This document shows positions 10,768 through 22,077 of a stretch of DNA of 64,000 bases, one piece after another. The DNA lies in contig CP136069.1 in assembly GCA_032622095.1 (NCBI GenBank), positions 37,234,194 to 37,298,193 on the forward strand, in the 5' to 3' direction. Each line of letters begins with the position of its first letter. The stretch's first letter is position 1. The notes beneath the pieces were generated by a model. The model had not been told where the DNA came from, did not search any database, and worked only from the letters and a program-made list of their open reading frames with translations. This DNA comes from Siphonodentalium dalli. Taxonomy: Eukaryota > Mollusca > Scaphopoda > Gadilida > Siphonodentaliidae. Both the position numbers and the translations under genes were made by a program.

Positions 10768-11440
10768 ATGAGCTCTCAGAAGAAGCAGTAAATTCCATAT
10801 CACACAAATCACAGACATAACACTTCATTCCACCATTACTAGTACAACCAATGAAAACTCCTTAATCCCAATTACAATATTTTCATTTCCCAATAAAAAA
10901 AAACTAATTTGACAGTGAAATTTAAGGTTTTTTACAAAAATTAATCTTCAGAATCATCATAAAAATCTTGTTCAATAGATTTGAAGCTGAATACAGCTAA
11001 TTCACAGTGACATTTTGTTTCCAAATGAGGCTAATTTCAGGTAATATTTGAACAAGTGACTCCAAATGACTTTCTCCATACTGGTCTTGAGGCTAGCTGC
11101 ATGTTTAAATTAAATCAATCCTAATGGCAGGGGTCGATTTAACTGGAAACGCATCGCAATCAGCGACGCGATTTCAAATTTCTGCTAACCAATTTACAAT
11201 GAAAAAAACATGTATTGGCAGGGAATGCGAAACAAAATCTACACAGTACTGGAAAATTTATAACATTAAATCAACCACTGAATATATCTTTGCTTGTTAA
11301 AGATCCTCATTCTTTTCCTAAAGAGAGACATCAGGGGGGCATATATGTCGTTCTCATTTGGAAATAAAAATAGGTTTACACCAAAATCCCAATCCACATC
11401 TGACAGCCCCCCCCCCCCCCCCCCCCCCGTAGAAAACTGT
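10768..11440. other. Unclassified sequence with a 22-bp poly-C run
   Basis: No gene seen. An uninterrupted run of 22 C lies at 11407-11428, just before the TTAA-3 copy. The minus-strand frame over it (11266-11592) is glycine-rich only because of that run. Confidence 0.5.
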
Positions 11441-11444
11441 TTAA

Positions 11445-11665
11445 CCCTTCCATGACGGGAGCAGAGCTGAGCAGCATTAAAGATCATGTGCCAGTGCATT
11501 CTCTTATATATGTGTGTCTCCCACAGGGAGCCTTGCATATATAAGAAAATGTACTGGCTAATAAGGTAACTATTGTTAGGCCAATTTTGCAATGTATTCT
11601 CTTATATGTGAGGCTCCCTTTGGAAGACTCGTATATATAAGAGAATTAATGCATTGGCACAGGGT
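11445..11665 (+). mobile_element. TTAA-3 piggyBac-like MITE, right end lost
   Basis: TTAA (11441-11444) then CCCTTCCATGACGGGAGC. Two diverged hairpin cassettes of the GTCTCCCA/GGGAGC type follow. The right end stops after GGCACAGGGTTTTCA and abuts the FB-K left arm, so a deletion joined the two elements. Confidence 0.75.
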
Positions 11666-11669
11666 TTTC

Positions 11670-12850
11670 AGTATATTTAGGGTGATCAAATAGAAATTGA
11701 GAATAATCTTGCTCATAGTTATCTTTTAACCCTTTGAGTGCCAGGTCCGATTTTTGTATCAACCCATATACCCTGTGCCAATGCATTCTCTTATATATGC
11801 GAGTCGACCATAGGTCGCCTCGCATATATAAGAGAATGCATTGGCCTAACAATTTTTCATCATTTGTTATTATTTTTTACAATTTTAATATTTTTTCTTA
11901 TATTCTTTAACTCTTCAGTGCCAGACTTATTTTGTAAGTTTAGTGCCAGGGAATCTTACGTTTTTCATGGGCATCAAAATTATTACTATGAATACTTGGT
12001 GATAGTTTTGAGTTATAACATGCCCCTAAGGTTTTATCCAGTTTGTTTTTAAATTCGATATAGCATGCTTAAGCATACCCAAAAAAAAAATTCAACAAAA
12101 AACAAAAACAAATCTAAAACAAAATTTTTCCTTTTTTTTCAGGGCCGATTTTACAGACCATAAATTAGGGCCGATGAGATCGGCCCCTGGCACTGAAAGA
12201 GTTAAAGAATATTAATCCAAATTGACAACACACATGGTCATTCTTTATATATTAATTAAATAAAATGACACCCGATGGCGAAATAATTTGTGTTAGGTTA
12301 TCACCCACAGATGCATCCCAAATTGAGATATAAATATTTACAATTGAGTGTAGGTCAGAAAATGTTTTCTATGGAGTGGTATGGTCGATTTTGGTGAAAT
12401 CTTCGGCAATGGTATTAGAATGCTACATTCCCCAGGAATGACATAACGCCTGAGTACTAACAAGTCCATACTATACCTTTAAAGACATTATGTACTTGTT
12501 CGGGTGCGTGAAACTGATAAGTTAGTTTTCAGGTGTGGTGCCAACTGGAGGAATGTATCATTCGACTAACATCACCAAAAATTTAAAGCAAATCAACCGT
12601 ACCACTCCATAGAAAACATTGTCTGTCGACTACACTAAATTGTAAATATTTACTACTCGAATCGGGACGCTTCTATCAGAGATAAATTAACGAAAATGAT
12701 ATCACCATCGGCAGTCACTGCATTTAATTAATATATAAGAATGTCGGTATGTGTTGTCAATTTAGATATAATATTTGTAAAAATAACTACTATGAACAAG
12801 ATTATTCTCCACTTCTATTTGATCACCCTACCAGAGTGTTTCACATCACT
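11670..12850. mobile_element. FB-K long inverted-arm element, interrupted by TTAA-2
   Basis: The left arm (GGGTGATCAAATAGAAATTG, TTTTCTATGGAGTGGTATGG, ACTTGTTCGGGTGCGTGAAA) pairs with the right arm (ACCGTACCACTCCATAGAAA, TCTATTTGATCACCCTACC, GAGTGTTTCACATCACTT). The arms meet near 12480. The left arm is split by TTAA-2 at 11730-12201. Left terminal AAGTGATGTGAAAC is missing. Single-arm relatives lie at 13629 and 35094. Confidence 0.75.
11730..12201 (+). mobile_element. TTAA-2 long form nested in FB-K
   Basis: Flanked by TTAA (11726-11729 and 12202-12205). CCCTTTGAGTGCCAGG at left, CCTGGCACTGAAAGAG at right. Compared with the 243-bp form it has ~230 bp more before the right end, including CATGCCCCTAAGGTTTTATC and TAGCATGCTTAAGCATACCC. 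The same extra block is in the copy at 54702. Confidence 0.88.
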
Positions 12851-13628
12851 TTTAGAGTACAGCAGTCAATGATGTATCTATCAGTAGCAACATATTCCTC
12901 AGGTTGAATTAATCTGGAAATTGATAGCTCTCGGCTTCTGTTATTGACAAATCGTCTGATACAGAATCTCCAATAAACTTGAATATTAATCGAATCATTC
13001 ATCTTTATCACTCTCTATTGAATGCTTCAGTTATGTACATACTAAATTTGACCCAGCATCAAAATGTAAACCCGCCCTACTTACTATCTGGGTTATTCAC
13101 ATGCTCACCAATTATATTAATTTAATTTGACCCCTTTCTGTACTAAATGGATTCTTCCACTCAGTTATAAAAAGTATACAATGGAATGGTCTAATATTCA
13201 TCTGGGGAATGTACAGGAAAATGTAAGCAGACGACATACAGCCAAAATTTCATGTTCATTGTTGGAAATTTTAAGAGAATAAGATCCAAAAATGGTCATA
13301 TTCTCTGAACATTTCTTTAGGGAACTACTCGCCCATGAATATTTATTAAAGAAAGATTGAAGTGAACATTCAAACCAAATGAATAAATGGGAATCTTTAA
13401 TGATTTTTGCATGTGTAAAGTAAAAACACCCATCCAAATGAACAATAGACTATTCCAAGGAATATATTAATGACTGAATGGGAGAGTCCATTTTGTAATG
13501 AACGGGTTATTGGATGTTGTTAGTGTGTCGAAAAAAATTTAAATCGTAATATTGGGACATATGAAAAGGGATTTGAATAGATTGACATTTGTGCGAAGGA
13601 ACTTTTATCTCCTGTTCCCTAATGATTT
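12851..13628. other. Mixed sequence with a degenerate TTAA-4 copy
   Basis: Around 13128-13480, 'gacccctttctgtactaaatgg', GTTATAAAAAGTATACAATG and 'aactactcgcccatgaatatt' match the TTAA-4 family. The rest is unclassified. The 79-residue minus-strand frame (13198-13437) lies in this repeat. Confidence 0.5.
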
Positions 13629-13955
13629 AAAGTGATGTGAAACACTCTGGTATGGTGATCAAATAGCAATGGAGAATAACAACACACAGTTATTCTTATT
13701 TTTGAATTAAATGCAGTGACTCTCGATAGCGAAATTGTTTTCGTTAGTTTATCGCCGATAGATGCGTCCCGAATCGAGTAGTAAATATTTACACTTCAGC
13801 GTAGTTCTGACGATGTTTTCTATGGAGTGGTACGGACGATTTGCTACAAATTTTCGGCGATGTTAGTAGAATGTTACATTCCTCTAGTTGTCATCCCGCC
13901 TGAATACTAACTTATCAGTTTCACGCACCCGAACAAATACATAATATGTCTTTAA
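13629..13955 (+). repeat. FB-K single arm
   Basis: AAAGTGATGTGAAACACTCTGG to CATAATATGTCTTTAA. It has the conserved TTTTCTATGGAGTGGTACGG and CGTCCCGAATCGAGTAG blocks but no inverted partner next to it. This shows the arm exists as an independent ~330-bp unit. Confidence 0.65.
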
Positions 13956-14151
13956 CATATATAAATTTATACTGAGTGTTTCCATACTGGAGTTCTATAT
14001 GTAGCATCTCTGTGCTTTATCGTAAATTACATTAAGTTGTCACATTGACAGGTAGGAAAGGATTTCACCAGGACATAAATAGAATTAATTATGGAAGGCT
14101 TAAACCCAGGGCTTGAAATGTTCTGAAATTTGTACTTGTCACATGCCACAG

Positions 14152-14705
14152 GTAGAATTATAACCAGGGATGCTGTAACAGGGGTGCATGAGGGGGCACC
14201 TTGCCTTCACTCAGGAGGGGCAACAAGGGCAAAAGTGCCACCCTTCAGCCAAGCCTATAAATAGTGTGTCTGACATTTGCAGAATGAGGTCCCCTGAAGG
14301 TGATTTTAGCAATGCTATCTCATGCAGGGGGCTAGCATCACTCTGGGAACCTCATTCTGCTTAGACCTCAACTGTTATGGGAGACCTAGGATCAGATTGA
14401 TGTTCCCCAGTTGATGTTGGTGATTTTCATCCATTAGGCTCAATTATGCAATTTATCTTCTGCAAAATAGGTGATATATATAGAAACTGAACAGAAGGGA
14501 AAAAGTTACTAAAAACAATGTTAATTTGTAGACTATAGGGTGGCGTCACTAAATTCACCCTCTTGTGACCTCACTAGGCAAATGACAGACACTATTTCAA
14601 AGCTTGATTATAACTGGGGATGATGTAACAGAGGTGCATGAGGGGCCACTTTAATTGCCTTCACTCAGGAGGGACAGCAACCGCAAAAGTGCGGGCCTTT
14701 AACAG
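14152..14705 (+). mobile_element. hAT-E between two direct ~100-bp copies
   Basis: The hAT-E body is at 14262-14612 (left CAAGCCTATAAATAGTGTG just before it, right CACTATTTCAAAGCTTG). It is flanked by two direct copies of a ~100-bp sequence (ATTATAACCAGGGATGCTG at 14157, ATTATAACTGGGGATGATG at 14613). This is far longer than a target duplication, so it is either a larger composite or an unequal exchange. Confidence 0.55.
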
Positions 14706-14917
14706 ATTCAGAGTCAAGTCAGTATGGTCAAACATTAAAATGTATCCTACTCAATTTTACAACAGGTGATGATGTATCAAGTACTATCAGCAGCAGATAT
14801 ATAATAGGGTCCACAGTACAGCATGTGTTACTCAAGGGTATAATTTTATTAATTACAGTAAGGGCATTTTAATTGAGACCCGTTTAACCAAGCTTAGAGC
14901 GTGAGCTGTTTATATGA

Positions 14918-15257
14918 GACCGTTCTAGCCCGGCTAACTGAGCCAGCCTGATTAACCGAGCTGAGAGGGTGAGCTGTTTATATGAGACCGTTCTAGCCCG
15001 GCTAACTGAGCCAGCCCGATTAACCGAGCTGAGAGGGTGAGCTGTTTATATGAGACCGTTCTAGCCCAGCTAACTGAGCCAGCCCGATTAACCGAGCTGA
15101 GAGGGTGAGCTGTTTATATGAGACCGTTCTAGCCCAGCTAACTGAGCCAGCCCGATTAACCAAGCTTAGAGCGTGAGCTGTTTATATGAGACCGTTCTAG
15201 CCCGGCTAACTGAGCCAGCCCGATTAACCAAGCTTAGAGCGTGAGCTGTTTATATGA
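14918..15257 (+). repeat. 68-bp minisatellite, five copies
   Basis: GACCGTTCTAGCCCGGCTAA recurs at 14918, 14986, 15054, 15122 and 15190. Two unit variants alternate: AACCGAGCTGAGAGGG and AACCAAGCTTAGAGCG. The outer units carry the second variant and the inner ones the first. Confidence 0.9.
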
Positions 15258-15477
15258 CAAACTGAATGCCTGAAGAGAGTTTGAATTTATATGGATTGTA
15301 TTGCCAATCACAAGGTGTCGTAGACTCATAACACCTTCATTCTGATATATAGGCACGTGTTTTATATACTTTATCTCAATTTTAAAATATAAAATGAATC
15401 CATAAAATAGTCAACTATTTCCAACAATTATTTCAAGTTTTACTTACAAAAGATGCATAAACATATTGAGAACAGTA

Positions 15478-15685
15478 CATTAATGCCCTAAATAATTGAC
15501 TCCTTAACCACAGCAGTATTATGGGTAATTTTTCAGGATAAACGGAAATATGGCTTGTTGCCATTCATCGGAAAGCTCTCAATGAGAGCTTTCCGATGAA
15601 TGGCAACAAGCCATATTTCCGATTAAATCCTGAAAAATTACCAATAATTCTGCTGTGGTTAAGGAGTCAATTATTTAGGACATTG
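15478..15685. mobile_element. FB-TA element nested in the 2.2-kb element
   Basis: Arms from TAATGCCCTAAATAATTGAC to GTCAATTATTTAGGACATT with an intact turn (CTCTCAATGAGAG). Both CAGTAATG termini are mutated, so it is an older copy. Confidence 0.75.
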
Positions 15686-17059
15686 CTTGGTCTTGAAAGA
15701 TAATTTGACTGTCAGCATAACATTTTCATTATAGCAGATAGCGGAGTCACACCCACACATGTCAGTCTCATATAATTTTATCGGTTGTTGTGAGTCCTTT
15801 TGAAACATTACTCTGTCCAATCGCTACATCGATCACGCCAGCTCCGAACCTGTTTACATCAGAAAAAAGCTGGCTCGGTTAAGCAGGCTAGCCCAGTTTT
15901 CTGCGTTTGTGATGTTTTGCCGACAGAGCAATTATTGAATACACAAAATCGGTTGCAACCTTTGAAGTGGTGTATTATTGGCATCGGTGCAGGGTGGAGA
16001 TCGGAAGATCAGAGACAACCGGACCCACGCAAATCAAACTCTGATTACATTGATACATGACGTGCCCCTTTTTTTCATCTAAGTTTTTTTTTTTTTGCAC
16101 CAAAACCGGGTCTGTTTACGGAGCCTGTGCCACCCTTGTGGAAAACCTGAGTATGTTGATGCAGCATTCAAATTTGAATTGTTTTGTAATCGTCACATAT
16201 AAAACAGGTTGTAAGAAAAAAAACTATGCTGCATGGTCATTTTGTAGTAAATAAATATGATAGTTTCACCACTGGGTGTTTTTTCGATCATGTATATCAA
16301 TTACCGTATTCTTACAATTCTTGAATAACTTTTTATAATCGTACATATTGTAAATATTGTAACTAAATATCATAACTAAATATTATAATTTTACTTATTG
16401 ATATTGATGTCATTCTCTCTGGATATTTCACGCGTCTGGTCATAACGAGTTCAATTAATTTGCACACGTATCAATTAAATATATCGTAATGAGCCTGATG
16501 TAACCAGCTACTTTAATGAAACCCATTGAACATAGCCCATGACTATGGTATGACTAGTATCAACGTTCACTGTATTTCTGTCCTTATTTACATACAATCT
16601 CTTTAGCTGACATTCTATGCCTGCATGTACAATTGAATCTGGTCTGAGGATATTATATTATATTATATTATATATATTACATATATATATACTTATTATT
16701 TGACAATTACCAACAGGTAGTGGATAATTTGTTATTTAGTTAAGGGACTGCAGGAAGATGGCCAGTATTGGCCATGCAGTCCCAGTACAATATCATTAAT
16801 TTTGTACCTTTAGTTTAACTGTATGGTGTTATGTTTATTGTACAAATAATTCTAAAGCTGTAAAGCTACAATTGTAAATTTTAATCATATAATGTGGCTA
16901 ATTAAGGTGACGTGACTAAATTAAATACTGATCTGGCTTGGTTGCATGATGACTGGGCTGGCTCTCCTAATATAAACGCAAACGATATTTAACGTGAGTC
17001 AGTATATGATACCGGGCTAGCCGGGCCTGTTCCCCCATATAAACACCCCCTTAAGTTCA

Positions 17060-17577
17060 AAGGAATGCTTAAAAAGAGCGGCAATAAATAAATAAATTAT
17101 CAGATTGCATGAAATTAACAATGTGAGTCGAATATGCAAGGATTGCAACAAAATGCAAGTCAACAAGTCAAAAATTCAACTCGTAATTTCTAAGAAATTT
17201 AAACAGCGACCTTATGACAGACTTGTTGAAATCATACAAGAATTTTGTCAGGGAAATCCTTTTAAATTTCTGCTCTAAATACAAAATCAATAATTTCGGA
17301 AATTTCTAAGATTTCAGACCTCAAGCAAAAGATTTTGAAGATGAGTAGTAATTGGTCACGTTCTCTGGAGAAATCAAGAGCCCTCATGCTTCCCAGAAAT
17401 CAGTAGCATCATTAGATTTAGTGCGCAGGTTTATTGGAGTGGATCTATGAGTGATTTTGCAGCGATTCACGTCAGTACCGAGGCGGCATTACACGCGATT
17501 ATCAGCGATGCGTCCAAATTCAAAATGTGACACAACATGTAATGAAGTGTTTGCAACTCGTTCAATCTAGTTTAGAC
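17060..17577. other. Unclassified, probably low-copy sequence
   Basis: No repeat match within the window and no credible gene. The stretch 17400-17520 is richer in CG dinucleotides than its surroundings. Confidence 0.35.
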
Positions 17578-17970
17578 CAAGCCTGAGATTGATAGTCGGC
17601 CTGCATGTCATTTGCAGAGATCCCCAGAGGGTGAATTTAGTGATGCTATCCCGCATAGCGGGTTAGTGTCACCAAATACACCCTCTGGGGACCGAGATCT
17701 ACATGGCCTTATCTACTTTGGGAGACATAGACTCAGATTTGAAGTTCCCAAATGGTGAATATTGTGATGTACACCCATTGGGAACCTCGATTATGCAATG
17801 TGTCGTCTGCCAATTTGGGGATATATAGAGAAAGTAAACTAAAAAAGAAATAAAATCTATGTGAAGAAGTTTCTATAAAAATTTGATAATAATGAAACTT
17901 TCCAGAGAAGATGAGTCCTAAGCAGAATGAGGTCCCCAGAGGGTGGATTTAGTGATGCTAGCCCCACTAT
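17578..17970 (+). mobile_element. hAT-E copy, right end truncated
   Basis: Starts CAAGCCTGAGATTGATAG. The first stem-loop ends at CCCTCTGGGGACCGAGATC. The middle block AAATGGTGAATATTGTGATG / CCCATTGGGAACCTCG is present. The second stem-loop is cut after GATGCTAGCCCCAC. Confidence 0.65.
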
Positions 17971-18045
17971 ATAATGCAAAGGAACCACAGTTGTCCTTAG
18001 GGAATTTACCGTCCACGGAAATTTACAGATGGGGTCCATGTTGGA

Positions 18046-18548
18046 CAAGCCTGTAAATACATGTAGTGTGTCTGTCACTTACAGAATGGTGGCTAGCATC
18101 ACCAAATTCACCCTCTGGGGACCTGACTCTGCTTATGCCTCAACTACTATGGGAGACCTAGCATTGAATTTCCCCAGTTGAAGTTGGTTATGTTCACCCA
18201 TTAGTAACCTCGATTATACATTTTATCTTCCGCAGTTAGGGGATATAAAACTTCCCAGAAGGGAATTTAGTGATGCTATCCTGCAAAGTGGGCTAGCATC
18301 ACCAAACTCACCCTCTGGGAACCTCATTCTTTTAAGGCTTCAACTGCTATGGGAGACCTAAGTTGCTATGTTCATCATTAGTCACCTCGATTATGCATTT
18401 TATCTTCTGCAAATTAGGGGATATAGAAAGGGAAAATGTAACTAAAAAATGAGACCCAAGCAGATTGAGGTCCTCATAGGGTGAATTTGGTGATGCTATC
18501 ATGCTGTGCGGGATAGTATCACTAAATTCACCCTCTGGAGACCTCATT
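18046..18548 (+). mobile_element. hAT-E composite with three stem-loops
   Basis: Starts CAAGCCTGTAAATACATG. Three stem-loops (near 18090, 18260-18330, 18465-18545) alternate with two copies of the TTATCTTCYGC middle block. It is a tandem or nested fusion of two copies. The right end is cut at GACCTCATTTGATGC. Confidence 0.55.
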
Positions 18549-18685
18549 TGATGCTAGATCATGTCATTTATTTTCAAAAAGGGATCTCAACTTGATTATG
18601 CTTTCAGCAGCTATGTAAGATATTAATCATGACAACCTCACTCTTATTGGTGGAGGAAAGACCATGCAGACAGGCATGAAGAGAA

Positions 18686-19064
18686 GTTGCCTGTCATTTG
18701 CAGATTGAGGTCCTCAGAGGGTGAATTTGGTGATGCTAGCATGCTGTGCGGGATAGTATCACCAAATTCACCCTCTGGGGACCTCATTCTGCTTAGGTCT
18801 CATCTTCTCTAGAAAGTTTCTTTATTATCAAATTTCGGTAGAAACTTCTTCACATAATCGAGGTTCCCAGTGGGTGTACATCACAATATTCACCAATTGG
18901 GAACTTCAATCCGACTCTGTCTCCCATAGGAGATGAGGCCTAAGCAGAATAAGGTCCCCAGAGGGTGAGTTTGGTGATGTTAGCCCACTATGCGGGATAG
19001 CATCACTAAATTCACCCTCTGGGACCTCATTCTGCAAATTAAAGGCACACTAAACTCAGGCTTG
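18686..19064 (-). mobile_element. hAT-E copy, reverse interior
   Basis: Left CCTGTCATTTGCAGATTG and right ACACTAAACTCAGGCTTG. The middle (AGAAAGTTTCTTTATTATC, AATCGAGGTTCCCAGTGGG) is in reverse orientation relative to the 17578 copy. The left terminus is cut. Confidence 0.6.
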
Positions 19065-19345
19065 GACATTATTGAAAAGGCTCAAGTGTCTTCAAAAAGA
19101 TCTTCACATATGACAATCAATCGAACATCAGCTGTGCAATCCAATTATAAATCTGACACAACAGATTCTAAATATGACAGAATATTTTCAACCTCAATCT
19201 ATTTTCTTTAAATCAGCCAAAGAAACTGGTGAATTTGAAACCTAGAATATAGCGCCAAAGAAGCTACATGTAATTATTAAGATTTGTTCATTTCAATGAT
19301 TGATTTGTGGAAATTGATTTCTAAAAACTGGAGGTATTTCTTTAA

Positions 19346-19714
19346 CCCTTTACCCAACAGAAGGGCCCTGTGCCAATGCATTCTCTTATATATGCGAGTC
19401 GACCATAGGTCGCCTCGCATATATAAGAGAATGCATTGGCTTAACACATTAAAAATTAAAATGGCTTAACACATTGGCTTAACACATTAAAAATTATTAT
19501 TATTTTAGGCCAATGCATTCTCTTATATATGCGAGGCGACCTATGGTCGACTCGCATATATAAGAGAATGCATTGGCACAGGGTATAACTAACTATCACA
19601 ATGTGGTCAAGGAGCCGGTTCCAATGATATCCATATTTGTATGGTTCTATTGAGACAGACCGAATATATTTTAGGCTGTTGAAGCTTTATTTGGCCGGTT
19701 TGTTGGGTAAAGGG
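19346..19714 (+). mobile_element. TTAA-1 MITE with a shortened spacer
   Basis: Flanked by TTAA (19342-19345, 19715-19718). Both hairpins are present. The spacer is rearranged: 'ggcttaacacattaaaaatt' occurs twice and the GTTAAAGAATGTAAG part is lost. Confidence 0.88.
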
Positions 19715-19733
19715 TTAAAGGTTAACAAGAGCA

Positions 19734-20119
19734 TGTCGTAGGGGCGTGGAATAATATGCCTGTTTCTGGAGTAGAGTGGGGCATGGAGACAGAACCCATA
19801 TTTGAACTTGATCTGTATACCAAATTTGGTTCAGTTCACTCGATTCAATCTGAAGTTATCATCTGGAAACTGCATATCAGGTAAAATCTAAGTTGAAAAA
19901 GGGGCATAACTCAGTCAAAATCATGCGGAAGAAATCCATATTCGAGCTTGATCTGTATTTTGGGGTGGTAAACTAATATACCAAATTTGGTTCTGTTCAC
20001 TCGAATCAATCTAAAGCTAGCATCCGGAAACCAAAAGCAGACAAGACGGACGATGGACAGACGACGGACGGACGGACGACCCATTTACACAATACGACCA
20101 TTTTTTCAAACAGGCGTAT
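19734..20119 (+). repeat. Repeat H copy next to TTAA-1
   Basis: AACAAGAGCATGTCGTAGGG to CAAACAGGCGTATAAG. It has two TTTGGTTC sub-units and a (GGAC)n run near 20050-20080, and is close in sequence to the copy at 1003. Confidence 0.6.
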
Positions 20120-20144
20120 AAGATTTTTTCAGGGTTCCAAGTTA

Positions 20145-20362
20145 ATAAAATGTATAATCGAGGTGACTAATGGGTGAACATCACCAACTTCAACTGGGGA
20201 ACTTCAAAACGATCCTAGGTCTCCCATAGCAGATGAGGCCTAAGCAGAATGAGATCCCCGAAGGGTGAATTTGGTGATGCTAGCCCACCATGCACGATAG
20301 CATTACTACATTCACCCTCTGGGGACCTCATTCTGCAAATGACACACAATTTCAAGACTTGA
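20145..20362 (-). mobile_element. hAT-E fragment
   Basis: Contains the middle block (TATAATCGAGGTGACTAATG) and one full stem-loop (GAGATCCCCGAAGGGTGAAT ... CCTCTGGGGACCTCATTC), ending CAATTTCAAGACTTG. The left half is missing. Confidence 0.55.
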
Positions 20363-20717
20363 CTTCAGACATTAAAATGAATTTCGGATGATTGTCTTTC
20401 CTACTGTACAGAAATAGGAATCTCTTGACTCGTGTAGGGCACAGCCTCATGTTTAAATTAAGACAGGGTATTGGATTATTTAAAAGGGATTTTTCTTAAG
20501 ATTTTCATCAGTGATAAAAGCACGTCACATCGTTATCGATTGTGTATTTCAATCATAAATTTGACGCATCAAGTTCGAAGGTATCTTCACCTCAATTAAT
20601 TTGATTCAGACGGACATTGATTGAGAATAATCACAACCACAATTTCAGCATCTCTGGTCATAAAATGTAGAGAATTAAATTGACAACAATCATCAATCAT
20701 ATTTTGGCCATTTTCAA

Positions 20718-21154
20718 CAAGCCTGAGTTTAGTGTGCCTGTCATTTGCAGATTGAGGTCCCCAGGGGGGGTGGATTTAGTGATTTGGTGATCGCTTGCAT
20801 CACTAAATTCACCCTCCGGGGACCTCATTCTGCTAAAGCCTCATCTTCTCTGGAAAGTTTCTTTATTATCAAATTTCAAAAGAAGATTCTATTTCTTTTT
20901 TTGTTTAGTTTCTCTCTATCCCCACATTGGCAGAAGACACATTGCATAATCGAGGTTCCCAATGGGTGTACATCACAATACTGTTTAGGAACTTCAATCT
21001 GAGTCTTTGTCTCCCATAGCATATGAGACCATGCAGAATGAGGTCCCCAGAGGGTGAGTTTAGTGATGGTAGCCCGCAATGCGGGGTAACGTCAGTAAAT
21101 CCACCCTTTGGGGACCTTATTCTGCAAATGACAGGCACACCAAACTCAGACTTG
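20718..21154 (-). mobile_element. hAT-E element with exact 8-bp duplication
   Basis: Bounded by ATTTTCAA (20710-20717 and 21155-21162). Ends CAAGCCTGAGTTTAGTG and CACCAAACTCAGACTTG. Two stem-loops flank a reverse-oriented middle. The overlapping open frames are artefacts of the stem-loops. Confidence 0.9.
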
Positions 21155-21537
21155 ATTTTCAAAGATAAACTGGGATGTGACAGTATTTTGACAGTTTGTA
21201 TTATACATCAATCATCTAAAAAATAATCCTATTTTTTGGGTGAACAAAGCTTGAAAATTAAATTCTAAATAACGATGCTTTTCAAGTATTTCAGAATTTA
21301 GAACTTTTAAGCCTTTCTTTACCAAATGGAATCACCCATCAGTTATAAAAGTATACATTGGAATGGTCAATTATAAGAAATTTATAAAGTTATATGGAAC
21401 GCTGGGCTGGGGTGATCAGATGGAAGTACAGAATAAAGTCTGACGCGCTAACCACTGGACGATCAGTGGGGGATGGAATTTTCGGTTATAATAGTTTAAT
21501 GCGCTGCATTCATTCAGTTGGTTTGTGACTGGTTACC

Positions 21538-21997
21538 TAGATCATGCCATGAATCTCTACTCTGTCTGTGATGCCGAGTACATAACATGGAAACTTTTTT
21601 AAGTTTTGACAAGGAACCTTGACAATATTATGTGGGGAAATTATTTCATAGTTGTTATCTCTTCCTTAGTAATGTACTTCAATGTAGGTGAATGTCCCAA
21701 ATCAAAATTTCATGATTTCCTCTGACTTTTGTGAGCTGATATAGCAATAAACATTGAATTGTAAGCAAAATCACTCACAAATTCACTCAAATTGTGAAAA
21801 TTTGAGTTGGAGCCTTCACCTATAGTGAAGTACATTATTAAGGAACAGATAACAACTAAGAAATATATTCCCCGCATTATTTGTTCTGCTTTATAAGGTT
21901 CCCTGTCAAAACTTCAAAAGTTCCAAGGTTTTGTATTGGTGGAATATGATCTCTACGGGCGTTAGCCAGAGTAGAGATTTGATCATGACATGGTCTA
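21538..21997. mobile_element. MUL-L Mutator-like TIR element with 10-bp duplication
   Basis: Bounded by ACTGGTTACC (21528-21537 and 21998-22007). Ends TAGATCATGCCATGAATC and GATCATGACATGGTCTA. Long inverted arms (GTTTTGACAAGGAACCTT / AAGGTTCCCTGTCAAAAC) occupy most of the element, with no coding capacity. Long TIRs with a 9-11 bp duplication are the hallmark of Mutator-like elements. Confidence 0.82.
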
Positions 21998-22077
21998 ACT
22001 GGTTACCTACCTACTTATAATTTTTATTCAATAAAATAATGTCTTTAAATTCCATCTAAATCGATTTCACTACTCAA

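Larger units (their letters stand above)
14860..17060 (+). mobile_element. Large element with terminal 68-bp array (class unknown)
   Basis: The left side (TTTATATGAGACCGTTC, AGCCCGGCTAACTGAGCC) has inverted relatives at the right side (ACTGGGCTGGCTCTCC, GATACCGGGCTAGCCGGG, CCATATAAACACCCCC). That suggests a ~2.2-kb foldback-type DNA transposon with sub-terminal repeats. It contains a nested FB-TA (15478-15685) and short open frames (15800-16254) with no recognisable transposase. An (ATATT)n tract is at 16650-16690. Confidence 0.4.

Noticed and set aside
15800-16254. Two plus-strand open frames (86 and 65 codons) inside the 2.2-kb element, considered as transposase pieces.
   Set aside because: There is no catalytic DDE/D pattern or zinc finger, and poly-T runs interrupt them.
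16640-16700. (ATATT)n / (AT)n tract considered as an origin or matrix element.
   Set aside because: Ordinary AT microsatellite. Nothing else supports a function.
21440-21475. tRNA-like segment (minus strand TCCAGTGGTTAGCGCGTCAG).
   Set aside because: It has an A-box-like sequence only. No B box or stems lie within a plausible distance, so no tRNA or SINE is called.
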